Program-made: the position numbers and the translations under genes
Shown here: piece after piece, positions 57,877 through 64,000 of the stretch
How the letters are laid out: each line of letters begins with the position of its first letter
Position numbering within the stretch: position 1 is the stretch's first letter
The notes under the pieces: generated by a model
What the model saw: only the letters and a program-made list of their open reading frames with translations
The model's database searches: none
What the model was told of the DNA's origin: nothing
DNA from: Bradyrhizobium sp. in8p8
GTDB lineage: Bacteria > Pseudomonadota > Alphaproteobacteria > Rhizobiales > Xanthobacteraceae
Reading direction: 5' to 3'
Length of the DNA: 64,000 nucleotides
NCBI RefSeq assembly: GCF_000426845.1
Contig: NZ_AUGD01000001.1
Location: 1,016,001 to 1,080,000, forward strand

Positions 57877-58919
57877 TGACAAGATCACGCAAAGCGGTCG
57901 ACGTCGCGGATTCCTACGCGGTGCGGCTGATGCAGCACCTGGTGGTGCCGACTTTCGTGATCGACCCGCAACGTCGCGTCGTGATCTGGAACAGGGCCTG
58001 CGAACGGCTGACCGGCGTCGCCGCGGCCGAAGTGATCGGCACCAGCAAGCACTGGCAGGCCTTCTATGAGACGAAGCGCCCCTGCCTCGCAGACCTCGTC
58101 GCGCTCGACCGGCCCGAGCAGCTCCCGGAATACTATTCGGAATACGCTGCGCGCGGCCATAACGGGCTCGGCTTTTCCGCGGAGAATTGGTGCGTGATGC
58201 CGAAGCTCGGCAGCCAGCTCTACCTCGCCATCGACGCCGGCCCGATCCACGACGAGGCCGGCAACCTGATCGCGGTGGTGGAGACGCTGCGCGACCTCAC
58301 CGACCAGAAGCGCGCCGAGATGGCACTGAAGGAGCTCGCCACCAAGGACGGATTGACCGGCCTGTCGAACCGCCGCGCTTTCGACCAGATGCTGACGAGC
58401 GAATGGGCCCGCGCCCAGCGCACGCAGAAGCCGCTGGCGCTGCTGTTCGTCGATGTCGACCATTTCAAGCTGTTCAACGACCACCACGGCCACCAGAGCG
58501 GCGACGAATGCCTGCGCGCGATCGCCGCGGCCGTGAGCCGGCACGCCATGCGCCCGCTCGACTTCGCCAGCCGATACGGCGGCGAGGAGTTCGCGCTGAT
58601 CCTGCCGGACATGGATTGCGACGCCGCCTGCAGCGTCGCCGAAGCGATCCGCTGCGCCGTCATGGCCTTGCAGATCGCCCACGGCGCCCTGGGCGCCGGC
58701 GACCATGTCACCCTCAGTGTCGGTGTCGCCAGCCACATTCCCGTTAGCGCCGACGGCAGTGCCGACCGGCTGCTGGGCGCCGCCGACGAGGCGCTTTATG
58801 TCGCCAAGCGGCTCGGCCGCAACCGCGTCATCTGCGCCGAACAGGTCCTGGCCGAGTTCGCCGCCATCGGCCGGGAGGCCGCAGCGGTTCCGGCGCCCTT
58901 CCGGCGCAAGATGGCTTGA
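57876..58919 (+). CDS. PAS-GGDEF diguanylate cyclase
   Basis: Cytoplasmic protein of 347 residues that makes cyclic-di-GMP. PAS domain at about 15-150 with a family variant containing FVIDPQRRVVIWNRACERLTG and KHWQAFYETKRPCLADLV (a cysteine in the PAS pocket region). GGDEF domain with the catalytic motif YGGEEFALILP near residue 234; no RxxD inhibitory site is obvious five residues before it. Start ATG overlaps the TGA of the preceding gene, so the two are translationally coupled. The stop is 60 bp before the broken tRNA-Arg gene. Confidence 0.94.
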   Translation: MTRSRKAVDVADSYAVRLMQHLVVPTFVIDPQRRVVIWNRACERLTGVAAAEVIGTSKHWQAFYETKRPCLADLVALDRPEQLPEYYSEYAARGHNGLGFSAENWCVMPKLGSQLYLAIDAGPIHDEAGNLIAVVETLRDLTDQKRAEMALKELATKDGLTGLSNRRAFDQMLTSEWARAQRTQKPLALLFVDVDHFKLFNDHHGHQSGDECLRAIAAAVSRHAMRPLDFASRYGGEEFALILPDMDCDAACSVAEAIRCAVMALQIAHGALGAGDHVTLSVGVASHIPVSADGSADRLLGAADEALYVAKRLGRNRVICAEQVLAEFAAIGREAAAVPAPFRRKMA

Positions 58920-58940
58920 GTCCGATCCGGCGAGAAGCGG

Positions 58941-58969
58941 TTGCCCGCCCCGCGCCAATCGGCTACATG
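58941..58969 (+). promoter_or_regulatory. Promoter of the interrupted tRNA-Arg
   Basis: TTGCCC (58941-58946), a spacing of 17 bp, then TACATG (58964-58969), with the tRNA beginning 11 bp later. The arrangement equals that of the downstream complete tRNA. It suggests that the broken gene was once expressed. Confidence 0.5.
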
Positions 58970-58979
58970 AAGCCTCTCT

Positions 58980-59023
58980 GCACCCGTAGCTCAGCTGGAT
59001 AGAGCGTTGCCCTCCGAAGGCAA
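58980..59023 (+). pseudogene. tRNA-Arg(CCG), 5' half only
   Basis: The sequence reads acceptor GCACCCG, D-arm GCTC-AGCTGGATA-GAGC and anticodon arm TTGCC-CTCCGAA-GGCAA with anticodon CCG. It then stops matching a tRNA: the variable loop, T-arm and 3' acceptor strand are missing and unrelated sequence follows at 59024. It has a promoter-like sequence upstream and sits 60 bp after a chromosomal gene, so it looks like the resident host tRNA gene split by insertion. The missing half should contain CGGGTGC plus CCA and is expected at the far end of the element. Confidence 0.85.
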
Positions 59024-59270
59024 ATGCAAGCTCTTTCTGATGGTCGAGGGTGTCGTAAAAAACGAGTGAAACCAAGCGATTGGCGAAACTCGAAGGAAGC
59101 ACGAAAATCGCATTCGAGGTCGCGGAAGCACCACGGAAGCAAACCGAAAGGAGGTTGTGGAGTACGAATGGCGATGATCGGCGAGGCTTTAGCCCGCGTC
59201 GTTTGAGCCATGTCGATTCTAGAATTCGCGATTGACCGTGGTCGATCTCGGACACTATCTGAATATCGAT
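59024..59270. other. Left end of the mobile element, between broken and complete tRNA
   Basis: 247 bp of noticeably lower GC than the chromosome to the left. A 60-codon frame from the ATG at 59024 encodes a very basic peptide (RKKRVKPSDWRNSKEARKSH), starting exactly at the tRNA break. Whether it is translated is unclear. A promoter for the complete tRNA is present: TTGACC (59232-59237), 17 bp, CTATCT (59255-59260), 10 bp before the tRNA. No other feature is seen. Confidence 0.45.
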
Positions 59271-59347
59271 GCGCCCGTAGCTCAGCTGGATAGAGCGCCA
59301 CCCTCCGAAGGTGGAGGCCACACGTTCGAATCGTGTCGGGCGCGCCA
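59271..59347 (+). tRNA. tRNA-Arg(CCG), complete
   Basis: Full cloverleaf: acceptor GCGCCCG with CGGGCGC, D-arm GCTC/GAGC with loop AGCTGGATA, anticodon arm CCACC-CTCCGAA-GGTGG (anticodon CCG), variable AGGCC, T-arm ACACG-TTCGAAT-CGTGT, discriminator G and encoded CCA. It differs from the broken copy in the acceptor stem (GCGCCCG against GCACCCG) and anticodon stem (CCACC against TTGCC), so it is not a duplicate of it. Reads CGG codons. It overlaps the 3' end of the serine recombinase gene on the opposite strand. Confidence 0.95.
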
Positions 59348-60982
59348 TTTGCGTACAAAACCACGAACATTTCCGTTCTCGGTCTGTTTGCCGGCAACGG
59401 CAGCCTGGAGAATGTCCTTGCTGCCAACAATCCGGATCGCCCGATCGTCGACTTCGACCGCGTCAATGATCGAGCGGATGTACGCCTTGCGGGTGTTCGT
59501 GTCGCCTGCGTCGAGCTTTTCGGTCATGAGCCTCGCGAAAGCGTCAATCTTCCCGGCGTCGATTGCGGCCGCCGTACTGCACTGAGCGCGAGCGTGATCA
59601 AGAGCCGCTTTTGCGCGCTCCCGCTGGGACTTCAGCGCCGTGGTGCGTTCCCGCAAGATTTCGTCGAGTTCTACGATGCCGTCCTCGATTGAGCGGTAGA
59701 GCCGCCTCAAGCGCTCGTCGACGTCCGTCAGCTCCTTCTGGAGCGTTATCAGCCGCTGGTCCGCGGATTCGCTCTTTGCGGCTTGGCGCTCGATCAGCGA
59801 TTTCAGGAGGTCGGCGAGCCGGTCCGGAGCGAGCACGCGCGTCTTCAGGTTGGTCAGGACGATATCGTCCAGGGTCGCCGCCGGGATATGCCGGCCGTTG
59901 CAGACCGTCTTGCCCTTCTGTTGGCAACCCGCGCAGGAATAGTAGGAATACGACCGGCCCTGCCGATTGGTGGTTCCCGTACGGGTCATTCCCGCCCCGC
60001 AGGACGCACAGACGGCGATGCCCGTGAGCAGCGAGGGGCCGTTGACCACGCGTGGCGGCGTCGTCTTGGGATTGTTCTGCGTGAGTTTCGCCTGCACGCG
60101 GTCGAAGTCGCTCTTCTCGATCAGAATCGGAACAGTGATATTGACGACGCTGGATGGATCGTGCTTGCGGCCATCCCGCGAGCTACGCACGCCATAGGGC
60201 CATTGACCGGTAGCATAGCAGGCGTTGGTCAGGATCTTGTGCACTGGCCCGACGCCAAAGGTCACGCCCCGTCGCGTGCGGTAGCCGTGGCTGTTCAGCC
60301 ACTTTGTCGTTTCCTTCACGCCGAGTGGACCGGTAGTCCCATCGCCGTCCATATAGAGCTTGTAAATTAGCCGGACCGTTTCGGCCTCGACGGGATCGAT
60401 GCCGAGCTTTTTCTTGATCTTCTGTCCGCGTCGTTCCGCCTCTACAATCTTGTAGCCAAGCGGCGGCGTGGCGCCATTCCAAAAACCCTGGCGCGCTGAC
60501 TCGCGCATTGCGCGCGTAGTGTTCTTGGAGATTTCCCGAGATGTATGTTCATCAAATGCTCCGATGATCTGCCTAACTAGAATCTGGCTAGGGTCATCGC
60601 CCGTCGGCTGAGTGACCGACACGACCTCGACGCCATGCTTCCGCAGCTTGCGGATGGTCAACTCCATTTCAGCGACGTTGCGGAAGAAGCGATTAAACGC
60701 ATAAAACACGATAGCATCGTAGGGATGATCCGGAGCGCAGGCGCGATCGATCATGTCCTGTAGCACGGGCCTGCGGTCGTCCGTTGCTGTCTTCGCCTCC
60801 ACGAACTCTTCGACAATGGCATAGCCATTCTGATCGCAGAAAGCTGCGGTGACCTTGCGTTGGCTCGGGATTGAGGCTTCGTGGTTTAGCTGTCGTCCCG
60901 TACTAACTCTATAATAGGTGGCAACGCGCCTCGGCGCATCTGTTTGGTTCTGGGCCGAGTTGCGAAATACGTGCTTGTTCAT
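59282..60982 (-). CDS. Large serine recombinase (site-specific integrase)
   Basis: Recombinase of about 566 residues that should integrate and excise the element. The resolvase domain has the catalytic serine at about residue 27 in YYRVSTGRQL and FYAFNRFFRN. The Recombinase domain contains GYRTRRGVTFGVGPVHKIL. The zinc ribbon has CASCGAGM and YYSCAGCQQKGKTVC. A coiled coil lies near 400-480. The frame runs into the tRNA-Arg: the last 21 residues (RARHDSNVWPPPSEGGALSS preceded by W) and the stop are antisense tRNA sequence. TTGACA on the minus strand at 61054-61059 may be its -35 box. ATG at 60982 chosen; ATG at 61009 is possible. Confidence 0.93.
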   Translation of the reverse strand: MNKHVFRNSAQNQTDAPRRVATYYRVSTGRQLNHEASIPSQRKVTAAFCDQNGYAIVEEFVEAKTATDDRRPVLQDMIDRACAPDHPYDAIVFYAFNRFFRNVAEMELTIRKLRKHGVEVVSVTQPTGDDPSQILVRQIIGAFDEHTSREISKNTTRAMRESARQGFWNGATPPLGYKIVEAERRGQKIKKKLGIDPVEAETVRLIYKLYMDGDGTTGPLGVKETTKWLNSHGYRTRRGVTFGVGPVHKILTNACYATGQWPYGVRSSRDGRKHDPSSVVNITVPILIEKSDFDRVQAKLTQNNPKTTPPRVVNGPSLLTGIAVCASCGAGMTRTGTTNRQGRSYSYYSCAGCQQKGKTVCNGRHIPAATLDDIVLTNLKTRVLAPDRLADLLKSLIERQAAKSESADQRLITLQKELTDVDERLRRLYRSIEDGIVELDEILRERTTALKSQRERAKAALDHARAQCSTAAAIDAGKIDAFARLMTEKLDAGDTNTRKAYIRSIIDAVEVDDRAIRIVGSKDILQAAVAGKQTENGNVRGFVRKWRARHDSNVWPPPSEGGALSS

Positions 60983-61078
60983 GGTCAGATCTACGGCTGC
61001 ACAATGCATTTCTTTGTCGCCAGGATCGAATCTGCGCAGCAGACAAGGTGCTCTGTCAATCAAAATCTGCGCACGGAA

Positions 61079-61333
61079 TTAGCGCTCTTTGGCACTGCCC
61101 CTGAGCACATTCTGAAGCTCAGCGCCGAGCAAAATTTCGATCGCGCGCAGTTCTCTTTCCAGGATGGGAACAGAATGCGGCATCTCGATCGTCACACGGA
61201 AATCCCCCGGCTGTAGCTGACGCGGGCCGCGCTTCTTTGGGGACTGTGCTGACGCAGTACAGGACTCGCCTGGTGCGGCATCGCGGGACCTCAGCTCAGC
61301 TCGCTTGCGAAGGCTTGCGCGTCTAGAGCTCAT
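61079..61333 (-). CDS. Small hypothetical protein coupled to the relaxase
   Basis: 84 residues; basic N-terminal half (RRASLRKRAELRSRD, SPKKRGPRQLQPGD) and an acidic/hydrophobic C-terminal half (VTIEMPHSVPILERELRAIEILLG). The ATG lies 11 bp inside the relaxase gene's end and has GGGAG 7 bp upstream, which supports real, coupled translation. No known family recognised. Sitting between relaxase and recombinase, it could be an accessory of mobilisation or a directionality factor; both are guesses. Confidence 0.65.
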   Translation of the reverse strand: MSSRRASLRKRAELRSRDAAPGESCTASAQSPKKRGPRQLQPGDFRVTIEMPHSVPILERELRAIEILLGAELQNVLRGSAKER

Positions 61334-64000
61334 GGTTGAGCTCCCGCCGCCGGTCGCGCAAATGTTCGGCTTTCCGATCAGGGAAACTTACGCCCTCGAT
61401 CACGTCGAGCGTGGAGATCTTAGGTGCCGCGCGGGAGAGCCGCTCGGCGAGCCACTCGCGTCGCTGCGTTTCGGAAAAGGCCGATCCGTCATGTTGCCGG
61501 TCGAACGGCAGTTCGGAGGCGAGGTGTCGATCGATGCGCTGTGAGTCCACCACGAGGGTCGTCGTCTCGCGCGCCCGGCTCGATGCCACGAAGATATCGT
61601 GCCGGCTGAGGGTATGGTCGACATAGACGATGCTGTTGTCGACCGTCAGGCCTTGGCTCCCATAGATCGTTGAGGCGTAGGCCCAGCCAAGGCGCGGGCG
61701 CCCCTGCGCGTCGGCAAGACACGTGGGATTGAAGACGATGCGCCGATCACCTACGTCGGCTTCGATCCGAAGCTGGCTCGTCTCGCCGAAGGGCGCCTGC
61801 GTCTCGCTGACCGTCACGACCGTCGCGGTCGTGCCGTTGATGACGCCGAGATCGTCATTGCGAACGAGGAATCGGATCCTGTCGCCTGCAGCCAGCGCCA
61901 ATTGAGTGGCGTGTCCCGAGGAAGTGACCGCCGTGAAGGAGATCTCGTCGCCCCTAATGAGGCCGGCGGTCTTGCGGCGTTCCCGCGCTACGCGCGAGAT
62001 CGCGGCAACCGCGGCATTGGACTTTGCAAGAATAAGGATTGAACCGGCCGGATCGCGAACCTTGGCCGCCTCGGCTGCATCAAGCGTAGCTGCAATGGCA
62101 GTCTTGGCGCCCTGGGATTCCACCAGCAGGCCATGATCGGCGAAGGCCTTCAATCCTTCTGCAGCGTCGCCCTTGCCGAAGGCGGTAATGGCGTCCCGGA
62201 CCCACGCCTCGCGTTGGCGAACGATGTTGTCGACCCGAGTCGCTTCGACGGCGCGGGACACCAGGTCAAGCCCGGGTCCCCCGATCGGCTGGAGCTGGCG
62301 GCGATCCCCGACGAGTACGGCCTTGGCGCCGGCCTTCTTCACAGCGCTGAGCAACACATGCATATCGCGCGAGGACAGCAGGCCGGCTTCGTCGACGATC
62401 AGGAGCGTGCGTTCATCGAAGACATTGTGACCGGCCTTGAGCATCGCGATCCAGGACGCCGTCGCGCGCGACTCGATGCCGAGGTCGCTAGCCAAGGTAT
62501 TTGCGACACGCCAGGCCGTGGCCGTGGCGATGCATCTGATCGGCGGACCTGCTCGTCGGCCCTCCTGTTTGAACGTCACATCACCTGAGCCGATCGCGGT
62601 GTGGGCCGAAACGATCTGGAAGAGTGTGGTTGTTTTCCCGCTGCCAGGCGCTCCTTCGATGATCGAGATCGCGTTGCCGCCGCACGCAGCAATGGCGGCT
62701 TCGGTCTGCTCCGTACTCAGCCCGATGGCCACGCAGCGCTCAGCGATTCGCGTCAGATCGACGGCGTGCCAGGAGCGGGACGCGAGGTCCTGCGCCATCG
62801 CGACGACTTCCCGTTCAATAGCGAGCATTTCGGGGGTGGAATAGTTGGGCAGGCCAAGGGCATCGTGACCGATCTCGACGATTGCGCCATTCCTCAGCAG
62901 GCGATCGACTTCGACCTCCGCACGCTCGGCCGGCAGCCCGGTGCCAACGAGCGTGGCGGTCACGGAACGCAACAACTCACGGCGCTCGATCACGCTCTCC
63001 TGCTCGGTGAGGGCGGCCGGCAATGCGTCCAGTCGCTCCGACAAGAGTTGTTCGGCCGCTGCGCGATCGAATATCCTCGACGGATCTCGCAGACGTTCGG
63101 TGAACGTCTCGACTTCGATCCCGATCGATTCCGCGGCATCTCGCCAAGTGTCCTCGCGGCGAGCGGTTTCGCTGTCGCGTTTGGCGGTGCGCGTCGCTTT
63201 GGTGATGGCAGCGGCGAGTGCCGGCGCCTGAGCACTGGCGACACCGTGTTCGGCCAGTTCGTCTTCGATCTCCTGACGACGCGCGCTGAAGTACTTGATC
63301 GTGGCATCATCCACGCCGGCGATTTCGAAGATGCCGTTCTTGCCGACGCGGACGATGTCAAAGCCGAGCTTCGTCAGCTCATGTGCGAGGGCGGCGTGAT
63401 AGGTCGCGCCGGCCGCCATCTTCCAATCGCGGATGACCTTGGAGTGAAGACCTCCAACTGTGCCGTCGCTCTGGCGGGTCGAGATATTCATGCATACGCA
63501 ATGCGTATGCAAATTTGCATCTGCGAATATGCGCCCGTCGGCGTGTTTTGCAGGGCGGCTTTCGCCGTGCTGAAACAAGGCGGCTGTGAGAGCGACTTTC
63601 TCCAGCGACATGCCGTTGCGGCCCCGGCGCGCCCAGGTGGCCTCTCGCTCCAGGACGTTCAGCGTTGCTTTAACAGCTCGCTGCTGCGCAACTTCGATGA
63701 GGCGCTTCGTCTCGGGCGTCGCCAGCCCCCAGACCAGGGATACCGAGCGCGGTGCGCTGAGTGTCACGTCGAACGCGCTTGTCCGCTCCCTATGGCGGCG
63801 AATCTTATCCAGGAGGGGGCGGCCATCCGCGTCGAGGGCATTGTACAATTGCTCGAAGGTCTGGCGCTCGACTTGCGCGCCGTCTACAACGCCAAAATCC
63901 CCCGCCGGGGCGTACCAGAGGCCCGCAGGCTCGCCGTCGCCGAGGTAATACTCGGTCTGGCGCGTGTAGTAGCTCGCGCTTGCTGCAGGATTCCACGTCG
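61323..64000 (-). CDS. MobF-type conjugative relaxase/helicase, 5' end cut by window edge
   Basis: About 891 residues are visible; the frame is open to the edge of the window. Relaxase domain: tyrosines in ASYYTRQTEYYLGDGEPAG close to the N-terminus, and the three-histidine metal site in ANLHTHCVCMN. Helicase domain (RecD/TraI-like): Walker A EGAPGSGKTTT, Walker B LLIVDEAGLLSS, GDRRQLQPIGGPG, and YGSQGLTVDNSIVYVDH with SRARETTTLVV. It nicks the origin of transfer and unwinds the strand. Probably only a few N-terminal residues are missing. A TTG in frame at 63848 is internal, because conserved relaxase residues lie before it. No oriT in the window. Confidence 0.93.
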   Translation of the reverse strand, partial: TWNPAASASYYTRQTEYYLGDGEPAGLWYAPAGDFGVVDGAQVERQTFEQLYNALDADGRPLLDKIRRHRERTSAFDVTLSAPRSVSLVWGLATPETKRLIEVAQQRAVKATLNVLEREATWARRGRNGMSLEKVALTAALFQHGESRPAKHADGRIFADANLHTHCVCMNISTRQSDGTVGGLHSKVIRDWKMAAGATYHAALAHELTKLGFDIVRVGKNGIFEIAGVDDATIKYFSARRQEIEDELAEHGVASAQAPALAAAITKATRTAKRDSETARREDTWRDAAESIGIEVETFTERLRDPSRIFDRAAAEQLLSERLDALPAALTEQESVIERRELLRSVTATLVGTGLPAERAEVEVDRLLRNGAIVEIGHDALGLPNYSTPEMLAIEREVVAMAQDLASRSWHAVDLTRIAERCVAIGLSTEQTEAAIAACGGNAISIIEGAPGSGKTTTLFQIVSAHTAIGSGDVTFKQEGRRAGPPIRCIATATAWRVANTLASDLGIESRATASWIAMLKAGHNVFDERTLLIVDEAGLLSSRDMHVLLSAVKKAGAKAVLVGDRRQLQPIGGPGLDLVSRAVEATRVDNIVRQREAWVRDAITAFGKGDAAEGLKAFADHGLLVESQGAKTAIAATLDAAEAAKVRDPAGSILILAKSNAAVAAISRVARERRKTAGLIRGDEISFTAVTSSGHATQLALAAGDRIRFLVRNDDLGVINGTTATVVTVSETQAPFGETSQLRIEADVGDRRIVFNPTCLADAQGRPRLGWAYASTIYGSQGLTVDNSIVYVDHTLSRHDIFVASSRARETTTLVVDSQRIDRHLASELPFDRQHDGSAFSETQRREWLAERLSRAAPKISTLDVIEGVSFPDRKAEHLRDRRRELNHEL

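Noticed and set aside
58980..59023. Counting the first tRNA-Arg as functional
   Set aside because: Only the acceptor 5' strand, D-arm and anticodon arm are present; no T-arm or 3' acceptor strand can be folded from the following bases.
57885..59348. 487-codon minus-strand frame whose start reads like MARPTRFERVASTFGG
   Set aside because: Its first residues are the antisense of tRNA-Arg, a well-known source of false gene calls, and the rest is antisense to the GGDEF gene. It is unrelated to any domain.
61323..63848. Relaxase starting at the TTG at 63848
   Set aside because: The frame stays open to the edge of the window and encodes the YYTRQTEYY relaxase segment before that codon, so the start is further right.

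Overview
The window is 64 kb of high-GC alphaproteobacterial chromosome, most likely Bradyrhizobium or a close relative in the Nitrobacteraceae. That assignment is an inference from the gene set (RegS/RegR redox regulators, PcaGH/PcaF, an intracellular PHB depolymerase, GlnD, MmcB, many Liv-type ABC transporters), from GTG/TTG starts, and from short palindromic repeats between genes. Positions 1-58979 look like ordinary chromosome with dense, well-spaced genes. From about 59024 to the right edge the sequence is a mobile element with visibly lower GC, inserted in a tRNA-Arg(CCG) gene.

Layout, left to right. 1-7.3 kb: the end of a DHA2 exporter, a small-molecule phosphotransferase, a chemoreceptor and beta-ketoadipate genes (pcaG, pcaH, pcaF). 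7.5-13.7 kb: mutS, a soluble PAS chemoreceptor with a recent internal duplication, a membrane protein and an OsmC protein. 13.7-16.6 kb: a sulfonate/nitrate-type ABC importer. 16.8-25.9 kb: glnD, an Ogt-type DNA repair methyltransferase, a DUF1304 protein, an orphan amino-acid-type binding protein, a DUF1330 protein, a class A penicillin-binding protein and a YgjP-like metalloprotein. 26.2-38.6 kb: PHB depolymerase, an ABC-2 exporter, regS-regR, a TsdA-like dihaem cytochrome, mmcB, an alpha-glucosidase, an MBL hydrolase, a PHB-type esterase and a second DHA2 exporter. 38.8-42.5 kb: a flavin monooxygenase, a P450 and an SDR. 42.7-45.7 kb: an HWE kinase and a GGDEF/EAL protein.

45.8-54.6 kb holds the most coherent regulatory story. 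A sigma-54 activator with a PAS domain is followed by a strong -24/-12 promoter and overlapping palindromes. These lie just ahead of a fused CoA-transferase with an unusual C-terminal extension. A complete five-gene Liv-type importer follows (binding protein, two ATPases, two permeases, all overlapping by 4 bases after the first intergenic gap). I infer that the activator controls uptake and CoA activation of an acid or amino-acid-like substrate. 54.8-58.9 kb encodes two overlapping cyclic-di-GMP enzymes.

At 58.98 kb a host tRNA-Arg(CCG) keeps its promoter and 5' half but stops after the anticodon stem. 247 bp later there is a second, complete, differently sequenced tRNA-Arg(CCG) with its own promoter. 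The large serine recombinase gene on the opposite strand ends inside that second tRNA, so its last 21 residues are read from the antisense strand of the tRNA. Upstream of the recombinase are a small coupled gene and a MobF-type relaxase/helicase running off the window. The simplest reading is a conjugative or mobilizable element that splits an essential tRNA gene and carries the replacement. This is the part of the window most worth following up.
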